From Eonycteris spelaea (Eukaryota; Chordata; Mammalia; Chiroptera; Pteropodidae): a stretch of DNA of 64,000 nt. A model generated the notes under the pieces. The model saw nothing but the letters and a program-made list of their open reading frames with translations, made no database searches and was not told where the DNA came from. Below are positions 47,270 through 56,870 of this stretch, piece after piece. The position numbers and the translations under genes were made by a program. Where the stretch lies: assembly GCA_003508835.1 (NCBI GenBank), contig PUFA01000081.1:5890001-5954000 (forward strand). The letters are read 5' to 3'. Each line of letters begins with the position of its first letter. Within the stretch, counting starts at the first letter, position 1.

Positions 47270-47425
47270 TCTAGATATACTTTTGTAAGATAGAAGGAAT
47301 AAAGTTCAATATCCTCATTTTTCAAAGACTTAGAGACTCTTAAATATATTGCCCAAATCACTGAACTTGCCCTTATGAAGAAGCTAAAACACACAGAGAT
47401 GTTCTGGATCTAAATCTTGTGCTCT
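47270..47425 (-). repeat. MIR fragment (antisense)
   Basis: 'catttttcaaagacttagag' and 'tctggatctaaatcttgtgc' suggest a diverged MIR. Confidence 0.5.
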
Positions 47426-47429
47426 TTCC

Positions 47430-47920
47430 ACTCCCTCATCGACTTGGCAAAGAAGGGAATGGCTCCATTACACCATGATGTGGGATATGTATCTGGTCTG
47501 CAGAGCAAATGGATCACTTGCTCCCAGTATATAATAATAAATTTGACTTGTAAGTGATCCTGCAGATAATGGTCAGCCATACCATTTTTAGCAGACATAG
47601 GATCAAAATACAAGGTTCTAGACTCCTGATACAGCTCTCCTTCACAATGAGCAGATCTGCTTATGTCTTTCACTGTCCCTATCAAAGACAATCTATGAGG
47701 CAGAAAATACTTGGGTCCAACAATCATGTTTTGTTTTTATCCAGATGTTTTGGCCTTAAAGGCAAAGCCTTTCTCGATCTAGGAGATCATCCAAAAATCT
47801 GGAGAAAATTAGATAGTTATTCTAAAATTACAGTTACTTTAAGAATGGCAAGAAAGAAAGCAAAAATTTTAAGTTGTGAACAATTCACATATATATGGTA
47901 CAAATGATGGTCCAAGATGA
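47430..47920. other. Unassigned intergenic sequence
   Basis: The 47554-47907 open frame has no family resemblance. No named repeat. Confidence 0.35.
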
Positions 47921-47921
47921 T

Positions 47922-48010
47922 ACAAATTAAAATGTTATGTGGTTCATGGTATATTTATATCGATTAATACACATTAAAATATACTATGTGATTCATGGAT
48001 TATTTATATC
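47922..48010. repeat. Imperfect tandem duplication, about 47-bp period
   Basis: Copy 1 (47922-47961) and copy 2 (47969-48010) share 'attaaaat', 'atgtg.ttcatgg' and 'ttatttatatc'-type blocks in order. Confidence 0.75.
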
Positions 48011-48164
48011 TACCTACTCTTAAGTGTAGAGTGTTTTTAATGAAGACAATCTGTTTTAAAAGAGCATAACCAAAGAAATCATCACTCAACTAAGCCATGC
48101 TTGCTACAGTATAATAACAACAAAAAAAAATCATCAATGTGAGCTAGGATTATTGGGGATTTCC

Positions 48165-48300
48165 TAAAGTGTCTGGCATAAACCCAAAAGATCTGGGTTC
48201 AAGGTTTTGCTTGGTCTTTCTAGCTTTATGACTTTGGGCATATCACCTGTCCCTCTCAGCGAAGTGCTTGAAACACATAATAAATCGGACACTCGGCTAT
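48165..48300 (+). repeat. MIR fragment
   Basis: 'agatctgggttcaaggtttt', 'atgactttgggcatatcacc' and 'tgtccctctcag'. Confidence 0.7.
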
Positions 48301-48399
48301 GGACTCCCAGCCTCTTGGTCTGACTATCTGCTAACGAGAGGTTGTTGGTTACCAGCCAAGGTTCTATTAGTACTTCTTGGGTGTCCTCACTAAGAGTTA

Positions 48400-49335
48400 A
48401 ATAGTAAATCAGATATTGCCACTCCCCTGCTAAAAACTCTATGACTGCCCTATCCGATATGGTAGCCACTGGCCACATATAGTTATTGAGCAATGTGTCT
48501 GATCTCAACTGAAATGTCCTGTAAGTATAAAGCACATACCAAAGATGCTGCATGTCAAAGATGCAGCATGAAAAAAAGAATGTAAAACATCTCAATAACA
48601 TTTTTTATCATTTACAGGTGGAAATGACAATACTTTGGATGTATTGGGTTAAATAAAATATATTATAAGTAGTTTACCTGTTTCTTTTTACTTAATTTTA
48701 ATGTGGCTATTAGAAATTTTAAACTGACATGTGTGGCACACACTGTATCTCAGTTAGAAAACACTGATCTATAGTTTCCCACTGTCGTCAGAAAAAAAAC
48801 AAAATTTAAGCCCCCTTAGTGTGACCCACGGGGTCCACCCAACACAATCAAATCCCTGCCTACCTCTCTCATTCCTTATTCATTCTCCCCGTCCCTGCTC
48901 ACTCTCCAGCCATACAGATCTTATGATCCCTCACAAATAGTAAGGTCATGCCCACCTTAGGGTCTTTGTGCTCATGACTCCAACCTTCTGCAATGTTCCT
49001 TCCATGGTGACTCTACTCATAGCTGACTCACTCTCTTTCTTCAGGTCTCAGTTCACATGTCACCTCCTCCATCAGGCCTTCTTGGACCACCTGACCTGAA
49101 GGGATCACACATCCAGTGAATCTCTTCTCCATTTGTTTTCTCTGAGGCATTCATTGCCACCCTTAGTCACCTTTTCTAATTAGCTGTTCACCTGCTTAAT
49201 GTCTGTCTCTCCCTATTAGAATAGAAGCTATGTGAGGGCAGGAACCTTTCCTGTCTTATTCACTGTCTGTCATATCTGAAGCTCAGTGCCTACAAACACT
49301 CAGCTTGATGTTTGTTTAATGATATGAATGAATAG
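48400..49335 (+). repeat. L2, long, split by a hAT element
   Basis: L2 starts with 'cagatattgccactcccctg' and 'ctaaaaactctatgactgcc', breaks at about 48446, and resumes at about 48778. Then follow 'atccctgcctacctctctca', 'cttcaggtctcagttcacat', 'ccatcaggccttcttggacc', 'gtgagggcaggaacctttcc' and a 'gatatgaatgaatag' end. One of the longest L2 copies in the window. Confidence 0.85.
48447..48777 (+). mobile_element. hAT-like non-autonomous element nested in L2
   Basis: 'tagccactggccacatatag', 'gaatgtaaaacatctcaata', 'ggatgtattgggttaaataa' and 'ttaatgtggctattagaaat' belong to the same family as 300-578. L2 sequence lies on both sides. It contains a 9-bp inverted repeat ATGCTGCAT/ATGCAGCAT at 48545-48569. 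Confidence 0.75.
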
Positions 49336-49464
49336 TGAAAAGAACATGAGACTCAGAGTCAAAAATCCCAGTTAAGACTAACTGGTCATAATGATGAGAA
49401 CAATACTACCATCTCATGCCAGGTGTTTACTCTTTTCTCTGTATTCATCCTCAAAAGTCACTAT

Positions 49465-49745
49465 GAGAGGCAGCGTAGCATAATTGAAAGGATACAGTCT
49501 GGAGTTAGAAACCCTGAGTTCAAATTTCAGTTCTGCCATTTACTGGCTATGTGACCTTGGATAGAGCCCTTAACTGTCCCAAACCTCCATTTTCCCCCCG
49601 AGTGACTGTCTTGAAGTTCAAGTAAGATACAGCTTTGTCAATCAGAGAACCTCAGTGATATTTATTAGACCAAGACGTTCCTGAAGGGGATAGATTCTTT
49701 AGTTACCTGGGTGTCCCAAAACCTAGCACAGGGCTTGGCTTAAGA
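49465..49745 (+). repeat. MIR, near full length
   Basis: 'gcagcgtagcataattgaaa', 'gttcaaatttcagttctgcc', 'actggctatgtgaccttgga' and 'cacagggcttggcttaag'. Confidence 0.9.
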
Positions 49746-49749
49746 GGTG

Positions 49750-50660
49750 CCCCCAAATTGCTTGCTGGATAAATGAAGCTTCTAATAAGCCCCAGCAATG
49801 AACCTTGGGGAGTTCTGAACTCTCTACTGTTCCAACCTGGGAAAGACATCCCATTTTCCACCAAAGAGAAGTAAAAAGGCTTCAGAGCTGGAGTGAGGCT
49901 GTGGTGTAATTAATGGCCACATTGTCTCCATTTTCCAGAAGATGCAAACTATAGGAGTCTGTCCAGGTTTCCAGTCAAGACTCTGACTATAGGTCCCCTG
50001 GAACATTTGGCTTCAGAGTGGGGTTTATAGCGTCATCCTCAGCTGAGGAGAGAGCAAGCTCTAGCAGGGAGCAGGGATCACCTTTCTGCTCATGACAGGT
50101 TCTTTTCCAGAAGGGAAAGAATGGACCACCTCAAGCAGTGGCTCCGATTCTCACATTCTGAGAAACGGCCACATTATCTGCCTCCTGGATTGAAAATGGG
50201 GCCAAGAGTAAAAATAAGAAGAAGAGAAGGTGGACTGTGTTTGGAACTAACAACTTTAAAGTTAAAAACATTAGAATTATTTCATGGAACAATGATTTCT
50301 CAAGATGGGGCATGAAGGATGGCTGGGGAGTGAGAAATGACTTCACTGGGAAGGTTTCTGCCTAGTTTGCAAAAGATAAAGCTTGCCTTTGTTATTCTCC
50401 TGGCTTCTGTTCCCATACCTCTGTAATATAAAGGCTTCCAGGCATGACGTTCTAGTAAAACACTATTGTTCCTAGGATTTGCTCCTGAAAGGGCTATTCA
50501 CTTGGAAACCTCTCTCAGGCCAGGCTTCTGTTGGCCACTGATTATTTACAAACTGGTTTAACATGCTGCCCGCCTTGGAAGTTTGGACAAACTAGGTGTA
50601 TAGCACTGCACCATCTCTACCTAATTCCATCTTGCCCGCTCCCTGCTGATTAAAAGCCAG
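49750..50660. other. Unassigned intergenic sequence
   Basis: No named repeat or exon. Confidence 0.35.
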
Positions 50661-50664
50661 ACTC

Positions 50665-50765
50665 CAATCTTCCTTCATTAGACAAATGTGTTCTGAGTGT
50701 TTATCACGTGCTGGTGTTGGAGCTCTAGCTGGGAGCAAGCAAAACAAACATCAATTAGAGTGGAA
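50665..50765 (-). repeat. L2 fragment (antisense)
   Basis: 'ttcattagacaaatgtgttc' and 'tttatcacgtgctggtgttg' are an L2 3' end in reverse. Confidence 0.6.
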
Positions 50766-50769
50766 ATTC

Positions 50770-51600
50770 AAGAAAGAAAAAGGCCATTCCTTGTCTTAGA
50801 AAAGGGGAGTCACAAAAAAAAGTTCTTTCCAGCAATGTGAAAAAGGAATCACAATTTGGAATCACTGGTCAAGATTTGGGATTGCTGGAGATAATGATGT
50901 GTTGATGTGTTAAGAACCAAGTGGAGGAGTCTTTGAGAAGGAAAGCACCTCCCATAAAAAAAAAAAAAAAGCTGGCTCAATAGAGGGATGCGGATTTATA
51001 GGCAGACAGCACCGTATAGTGAGGGAAAACTGGTTGTTGTCATTTTATAGGAGTTGTTATGTTAGATGCTGCAGTACCAATTTCCCAGATTGTGACTTTT
51101 AATCCTGCGCGCCTTCTCCCCAGGTGAGTTCTCACTCTCTCAGGTTAGTCTTCCTGAAGAGTTCAACTTTAGAGCAGCTTCCTTCTCTGATCCTATTTTC
51201 GTATCTGCCAAATGAGAATGATCGTCATTATCATCATCATAGTAATAATACCTGAGATGATTACAAGGATACAAGAAAAGATGACGAGAGTGAAGATGTA
51301 CACCTTGGTATTTATAAAATCAGGATATTCTTCTTTTCCTCACTGAATCATAAGGATTTACACCAGAGCAAGTTATGAAAGGCATGAATAATATTTTACA
51401 AATATTAAGTTTTTTAAAAAATCATAAATTCACTGGACTCTCACCTCTTCTCCAGTGCTTGGAGCTTGCCCAGGTTTGGGAAAAGTTAGCCGGCCAAGGC
51501 AACGCTGCTGCATACCGCCTTCCTCCCCACTCTCCTCACACCCACCTAGGACAAGGCAGAAAGAGTGGGAAGGGGAACAGAGCTCAGCATTTATTTTTGG
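50770..51600. other. Proximal upstream region of LMCD1
   Basis: Mostly unassigned, with an A-run at 50956-50970 and a MIR-like scrap at 51190-51260 ('gccaaatgagaatgatcgtc' then ATCATCATC). GC content rises from about 51480. Confidence 0.45.
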
Positions 51601-51610
51601 ATCCAGCTCA

Positions 51611-51620
51611 CTAAAAATAC
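51611..51620 (+). promoter_or_regulatory. MEF2-like site
   Basis: CTAAAAATAC matches the MEF2 consensus YTAWWWWTAR at nine of ten positions (last base C). It lies about 460 bp upstream of the LMCD1 start codon. Plausible for a muscle-expressed gene; binding is inference. Confidence 0.35.
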
Positions 51621-51704
51621 CTCGGCCTTCCTGTTTGATGACTCTCCCTTTTGACCTGAATGAATTGCGGGACCCAGCAGGACGCCCCACCCTCTGCTCG
51701 TTGT

Positions 51705-51714
51705 CCTTTAAAGG
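51705..51714. promoter_or_regulatory. CArG box (SRF-type)
   Basis: CCTTTAAAGG fits CC(A/T)6GG exactly and is palindromic. It sits about 365 bp upstream of the LMCD1 start codon, next to a KLF-type site. SRF control would fit the cardiac and smooth-muscle roles of LMCD1, but this is inferred. Confidence 0.6.
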
Positions 51715-51718
51715 AGAA

Positions 51719-51726
51719 GGGCGTGG
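51719..51726. promoter_or_regulatory. KLF/SP CACCC-type site
   Basis: GGGCGTGG (reverse complement CCACGCCC) matches a KLF/SP site, 4 bp from the CArG box. A CArG box paired with a GC element is a known arrangement in smooth-muscle promoters. Confidence 0.5.
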
Positions 51727-51777
51727 AGACGGATTCCTGCAGCCGCTCAAGGGACAGATGTGAGGCCGCGGCCGCAC

Positions 51778-51785
51778 TGACGTCA
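51778..51785. promoter_or_regulatory. Full palindromic CRE
   Basis: TGACGTCA, the complete cAMP response element bound by CREB/ATF factors, lies in the CpG island about 290 bp upstream of the start codon. Confidence 0.7.
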
Positions 51786-51860
51786 CGGCCGCGCTCTCAC
51801 AGGCTGCAGCCTCCGGCCCAGCGGTGGCCGCCCAAAGGGAGGGGGGAGCCGCGCGCTGGG

Positions 51861-51896
51861 ATTGGTTGGCCAAGTGCGAGCGCCCGCACGGATTGG
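51861..51896 (-). promoter_or_regulatory. Two inverted CCAAT boxes (NF-Y-type)
   Basis: ATTGG occurs at 51861-51865 and 51892-51896, starting 31 bp apart, about three helical turns. The second lies in GATTGGCTGG, a near-perfect NF-Y site in reverse. Paired CCAAT boxes at this spacing are typical of NF-Y promoters. Confidence 0.65.
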
Positions 51897-51926
51897 CTGG
51901 CAAGGTTTTAGAGGGAGTCCCACTCT

Positions 51927-51937
51927 CCAATTAAAGG
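51927..51937 (+). promoter_or_regulatory. Forward CCAAT and AT-rich element near the start site
   Basis: CCAATTAAAGG interrupts the GC-rich core. AATTAAAG could act as a weak TATA-like element for a start near 51955-51970. The start site is inferred only from the usual distance and the expected 5' UTR of about 100-130 bases. Confidence 0.35.
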
Positions 51938-52071
51938 GCCCCGCCGCGCCCCGCTGCGCGCAGAGCTCCCCCTAGGCCCGCGAACCTGGCCATTCAGCCA
52001 CCGCTGTCCCCGCTGCGCTCCCTAGCGCCTCTGCGTGAGAAGCTGGCACTGTTTTTCCAGCCCAGAAGAAA

Positions 52072-52113
52072 ATGGCAAAGGTGGCTAAGGACCTAAACCC
52101 AGGAGTTCAGAAG
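52072..52113 (+). CDS. LMCD1: LMCD1 first coding exon (LIM and cysteine-rich domains protein 1, dyxin), partial
   Basis: The 14 codons read MAKVAKDLNPGVQK and then meet a strong splice donor, AAG|GTGAGC, in phase 0. As I recall the human LMCD1 N-terminus, it starts MAKVAKDLNPGVKK, so this differs only at residue 13 (Gln for Lys). The ATG has a good Kozak context (A at -3, G at +4), lies at the downstream edge of the CpG island, and an in-frame-independent stop-rich leader precedes it. The remaining protein (cysteine-rich region, PET domain, two C-terminal LIM domains, about 365 residues in human) is encoded beyond this window; I found no second exon up to 64000. From published knowledge, LMCD1 is a zinc-binding transcriptional co-regulator that represses GATA6, acts in nucleus and cytoplasm, and is prominent in heart, skeletal and smooth muscle. 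Regulation by SRF, CREB/ATF and NF-Y is suggested by motifs upstream. Confidence 0.87.
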
Positions 52114-52539
52114 GTGAGCTGTGATCTGTCCTGTACTTACCCAAATTCTTTCTTTTCCCCTTTTCCCTCTCCCATGTGTTCCCGGAGACTTACCTAAAAG
52201 TAAGAAGAAAACTTCTTAAATTACAAGACTTCACAGAAAACAAAAAAGTTGGGACTACTTGTTTGAACCAATAGGCACACCTCCAAAATTTACTCTTAAA
52301 GGCCATGGTGTAAAGTATTTGCAAAGGATCTTAGTTTTTTGGTGATGCTAATTAAAATTTAAATAAGTAAAACCTTTTTAAAAAATGAGAATTCTATGGT
52401 CTGTAGGGGGAAAACCTCCCTTCCCCTCTCCTTTCCCCCTCCTGTGATTGAGGTGAAGGTTCCGGGTTGGTGTGAGGTGTGTGTGTGGGGGGGGTGTAAT
52501 TTTACTCACAAGAAATTTTCTCCTTTTGCCATCCTAGTG

Positions 52540-52560
52540 TTTGTATTACACACACACACA

Positions 52561-52601
<41 letters not shown>
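52540..52601. repeat. (CA)n microsatellite
   Basis: Near-pure CA run with one CT interruption (52560-52563), preceded by a G-run (52488-52496) and followed at 52681-52704 by (TTTG)n. Confidence 0.95.
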
Positions 52602-52605
<4 letters not shown>

Positions 52606-52680
52606 CTTCAGTGGCTGATGCTGGCAATGGCAGTAGTTCCAGGACAGGGGAACTAATTTCTGTCCCTAGGGTCTGCATGG

Positions 52681-52704
52681 TTTTTGTTTGTTTGTTTGTT
52701 TGTT
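52681..52704. repeat. (TTTG)n microsatellite
   Basis: Five consecutive TTTG units within TTTTTGTTTGTTTG... Confidence 0.9.
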
Positions 52705-52949
52705 TTCAAGAAGGGCTAGCTGGGGCCTGAAAGGGCAAGGGTGAGTTACCCAGGGGCCTGCAGCTATGCCTGCAGCTCCAACACCCACCGGTTACTTCCC
52801 TGCATGCTGTTGGGAGAGGGTACAGGCCAGAGGCAGAGGACATATGAACTGGAGAGAGCAAAGTGACAGCTTAGGCCAGTGGAGAAAATGAGGCCCAGGG
52901 TCACAGAGAATTGGTTCCATCAGGCCGCAGGGCATAGAGAAAGCCTTAA

Positions 52950-53090
52950 GCATTGAAACCCTGCCATGACACTTCTTCGCAGCACTATATTGACCAAGTC
53001 ACTTTTCTGAGCCCTTTTCCTTGTCTCCAATGTGGGGATGATAGTCCCATCACAGTAGTAATAACAGTGCTGGTACACTGTGGGTTAGTC
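52950..53090 (+). repeat. MIR fragment
   Basis: 'tgaccaagtcacttttctga' and 'cttgtctccaatgtggggat' match the MIR core. Confidence 0.6.
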
Positions 53091-53104
53091 TCCCAAAGCA
53101 ATAT

Positions 53105-53330
53105 ATTAAAAAAATTTAAAAAAAATTTTAAAAAAAGGTCTAATTGGCTTTATTGAAAAATTCATGAATCGGGCAGCATCCTATCTATTAAATAGAGAGG
53201 GGCTCCAAAAAGTTCCAAATCAGTCATTTTAAAACTCTGATTTCTTTGAATTTGGTCTTGCAGGGCAAAGTCTTCCGTAGACATCTAGCATTACCTGTAG
53301 GGTAGAACTGAGGGGGGGGGGGGAAGAAAC
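53105..53330. repeat. Possible retroelement-derived segment next to A/T runs
   Basis: Runs of A and T (53107-53137) are followed by 'taattggctttattgaaaaa' and 'catgaatcgggcagcatcct', a phrase I associate with mammalian interspersed repeats but cannot place. It ends in a G-run (53311-53322). Confidence 0.35.
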
Positions 53331-54054
53331 TATTGTCAGAATCAAAATAAAATGCAAACCAGCCACTTAGGGATGCAGCATTTATGCTTCTTATTTATAG
53401 CTGCGCCATTGCACCACTGACCTTCCCCAGACTCCCACGCGGAGTCCAGAGGACCCTTCTGAATGTGTACACCAAGTCAGACTTCCTCAGGACATCTCTG
53501 GAATGTACCATGCCCCCTTACATTTGCCAGACTATTTGCAGAATCAAGTCATCTCTCCTTCTATGGAATTCTCATAACACTTTAAACCATGGTAAGATAC
53601 CTATTAATTTCTACCTAGTAGTGAGTTAAGCATGCACTGCTCTTATTTCTCTACACTCTTTCCAAACTCCTTGTGGGCAAAGCTTTCTTGCTTATCTCTG
53701 TTCCAAGACAACATGCCATCCACAGTGGGACTTACACCACAAGTAAACCCCCTAATATCCATCCAGCCAAGACCAGAACGTTCATGAACAGTACATTTTG
53801 TGCGTTGTTTTTTAATTTGTTGTAGCACCAGGATATTTGTGACTGAACTTACTCCCAAAATTCAGTTGAAGTAAAAAGTTCAAGGCTAAAGAGGGAGAAT
53901 CTCACTATCCTCTGGAAAATCAAATGATTTGGGGTGGTTTTAGCACAAGCTGGCTATTGGTTGTCGTATGGGGTGAGGCAAGGTACATGGAAAACCCCCT
54001 CAGTGAAAGACTAAGGCACCACCTGGAGGAAGCCTTGTTTTGTTTTGTTTGCTT

Positions 54055-54305
54055 TTATAATTTGCTTTTATTATTATTATTATTAGTATTAGTATTAGTA
54101 TTAGTATTAGTATTAGTATTATTAGTATTATAGTTAACCTACAGTGTTATATTAGTTTTAGGTGTAAAACATAGCAATATATATACCTTATAGCAATTTA
54201 TATACCTTACGATGTGATCTCTGTGATAAGTCTAGTAGTCATCTGTCCATAGTAACCAAACAAAGTTATTATAATATTCTTGACTGTATTCCTATCTTGT
54301 TTTTA
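54055..54305 (-). mobile_element. L1 3' tail (antisense) with expanded TTA/TATTAG tract
   Basis: 'gtgttatattagttttaggt', 'acgatgtgatctctgtgata' and 'agtctagtagtcatctgtcc' are an L1 3' UTR in reverse. At its poly-A side the sequence is a (TTA)n plus (TATTAG)n microsatellite (54067-54132), in which TATTAG-type hexamers repeat about six times. The A-tail has probably evolved into this repeat. Confidence 0.8.
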
Positions 54306-54749
54306 TTTTTTTTGCATAGGAGAGTGTGATGATCTGAGTTAGAGGTAGAACATGTTCTCCTTCTTGTTTCCTCTAGTGCCAACTTCCTTGGCCTGCATAG
54401 GGTTTATTTTTCCATTTAGATCCAATTACAGGCTTAGAGAAAGAATGCGGTGGGTAGAGATGAAAGGGCAGATATTTTTTTACCTCTTGGGACTGTGACA
54501 GTCAGGAGGAAGATCACCACTCTGTAGCTTAACCAATGTCTTCAACTCAAAAAGTTGAGGGAAAGGAAAGGAGTGGGGGAGAAGCTCTCCCTGTTGAGGG
54601 TTAAGGCAATGATTAAACACTTTGTCATATCAACAACATGCTGAAAAGCTTTTATTGCATATTTATGTTTTAAATCTGCATCAATGGGTGTTTTATAACA
54701 TTTGGCTTCAGGATGTGTAATCACACTTAGGCATTTCCAAAAGATTTCA

Positions 54750-55010
54750 CGGACTCTTAGAGCTGCAAGGGACCTATTTACAAAATGAAAAATGGTTTAA
54801 ATGGCATACAAGCTGTTTTCACTGCCCTACCCCCAAGGGGAGGGGTTGCAGGGAATTACCAGCAGCTGGAAAGCCATGAAAAGGTCTTCAAGAGAGAACA
54901 TAAAATCCAAAAACTGGAGTAGTCTTAGAGGTCATCTAACCAATCCCAGACAGACTAAGGGACTTACCATGGGTCACATACATAGTTAGCGGCAGAGCTT
55001 AGAAACAGTT
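54750..55010 (-). repeat. MIR-related copy (antisense), interrupted
   Basis: 'ggactcttagagctgcaagg' at the left and 'cttagaggtcatctaaccaa' with 'gggtcacatacatagttagc' at the right are MIR/MIR3-like in reverse, with unrelated sequence between. Confidence 0.5.
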
Positions 55011-55264
55011 CCCTACCTCCTCTCATCTGTGCTAAGTCAAAGGCTTCCATTGGGTGGATGCTCTTGAGTTACCATTTGTTTTTCTACTGGGAAAGAGGTT
55101 TCCCAGCACAGTGAATTTCCTGAGATTAATGAAATAAATAGCCAACATTCCTTGGGGAAAAAAAGGCCTTGAAAGCCAAATGCTATTTCTCTTGGTGGAA
55201 TCAATAATTATTATGGGTTTGTTTTTATGTTGTTTATTAAGTGTATTTAAGAATACCAATTACT

Positions 55265-55460
55265 AGTATTCTTGTAATCAGATCTGGATTCAAATCCCAG
55301 TACTACCCATTACTAGCTATATGCCCTTGGACAAACTAATTAACATCTGAGTCTGTGCCCTCACCTCCCAAGGTAGCTGTGGCCATTAAATGAGATGATA
55401 TATATAAAGGAGGTCAGCTCATGAGCTCTCAAATAGAGTTAGCCATTATTATTGTGGCTG
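55265..55460 (+). repeat. MIR
   Basis: 'ctggattcaaatcccagtac', 'cattaaatgagatgatatat' and 'gttagccattattattgtgg'. Confidence 0.85.
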
Positions 55461-55709
55461 GTGGTAGTATATTTCTATGGGTATGTGAATGCTGAAAAGA
55501 GTCTTTGGTGAGTGAAAGACACATTTTTCTTTATGACCATCCCATCTGAAGAGCAACTAATTTTCATTCAGCTGAACCAAAGTCTGTTGCTCAGCCTTGA
55601 TAAGCTAGGACAATGAGTAATAATCATGTCTTTATTCTAGCTTAACAGATAAAAAAAATCTGCTTCCATAGAACAGAGATTACCAATCATTGAACATTTC
55701 ACTCTGGAG

Positions 55710-55830
55710 TCATAAACTTTTAGTCCTAGAAGGGGACATGGAGCTCTTTTCATTTCTTAGATAAGGAAACTGAGGCCCAGAGGGGTCAAGCACCTCACCC
55801 AAGATTGTTAACAGGGTGTGCTGAAGGCTT
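55710..55830 (-). repeat. MIR (antisense)
   Basis: 'ttagtcctagaaggggacat' and 'ataaggaaactgaggcccag' match a MIR family member in reverse. Confidence 0.75.
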
Positions 55831-56345
55831 TTAGGCTCTGCAAGAATACAAGCTCTTTGGCTGCCAAGGAGCTACTTGAAGGTATTTAGAAAGGACTAGA
55901 ACAAAAAGATCTAAGAGCATGTTCACTGTTGACTGAGTATGTGCCAATGGACTGGCTCCAAAGGGTTCTATTTTTCACCCCTCAGCACAATGTCGGAGGA
56001 GCATTAAATGATAGTTCTTCTAAGTGCATTCATTGCCAGGTTCAGCTGGGTGTCTCCCTCTACCCTCTCTGCATCACATCCCTCTCGGCTTTCCTGTCCT
56101 TCAGCTTTCTCCTCCCATCTGTACTCAGCCCTTCCTGCTTTCACCTCCAGTTCCTGCAGTGTGCAAAACTGCTGGCACGTTGCCTGGGCAAGCCAATCCA
56201 ACATAAACATGGCTCCTCAAGAATTGTCGTTGGCTCCCTCAATCTTAAAAATATATTAAGCTGTCACTTAAAGATTTTAATAGCCAAGGTACTGGAGACA
56301 TGCCCATAGGTGTATATAAGCAACTTGGCCCAAAAGAAAGCCTTT

Positions 56346-56371
56346 TTTAAAAAAAAAAAAGAAAGAAAGAG
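56346..56371. repeat. A-rich/(GAAA)n run
   Basis: Poly-A run followed by GAAAGAAAGA. Confidence 0.8.
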
Positions 56372-56689
56372 ATTATCCAAGTCCTTCTTAAAGGATGTCC
56401 AAAGCAGATGCTGAAGTCATTACTTCATAATTATAGATGTTTGTCATATTGTACATAGGTGTCTGAATATGTGGGGTTGGGAGCTAATGATTGACTTTCA
56501 CCATGTGTGGTGGTGAGAGGAAGGAAAAGGCTTAATCACAGAGCATCTCTAGGCTTTAATTTAAGCCATCTCAGCTCCAAGACCTCCTTGCCCAGGGCTT
56601 GCAGTAATTCTACAAGTAGGACAGACAAGTTTGGGGAAAGACAAAAGGAAGGAAGGAAAGACACCTCAATTCACACAGGGAACTTTGAC

Positions 56690-56870
56690 ATTTTCTCACA
56701 TCTTACCTCCTTTAGCCTTAAGACTACCATAAAGAGAGATTAGTGTCCTTTTTACATGAGTAATTTAAGTCTGAGGGTTGAAATGACTTGCCTAAGATCA
56801 GATGATGGCAGGTTAGGAACACAAACCCAGTCTTCTCTGATTCCAAAATGTAAGCTCTTTTCACTACAAG
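56690..56870 (-). repeat. MIR (antisense)
   Basis: 'gaaatgacttgcctaagatc' and 'aggaacacaaacccagtctt'. Confidence 0.7.

Larger units (their letters stand above)
51640..52050. promoter_or_regulatory. LMCD1: CpG island at the LMCD1 promoter
   Basis: By hand count about 36 CpG dinucleotides fall in 51661-52040, against an almost CpG-free background elsewhere. It includes a GCGGCCGC octamer at 51768-51775. The island covers the inferred core promoter and 5' UTR of exon 1, the usual setting of a broadly active mammalian promoter. Opposite-strand frames inside it (up to 166 codons, 51430-51930 minus) arise because GC-rich DNA has few stops. An antisense transcript from the same island is possible (human has an annotated antisense lncRNA at this locus) but is not shown by the sequence. 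Confidence 0.9.

Noticed and set aside
48164..48601. 145-codon minus-strand open frame
   Set aside because: It spans a MIR, the start of an L2 and a nested hAT element on the opposite strand, so it cannot be one gene.
51430..51930. 166-codon minus-strand open frame across the CpG island
   Set aside because: GC-rich DNA has few stop codons. The composition is low-information Pro/Ser/Arg/Ala, and I recognise no domain.
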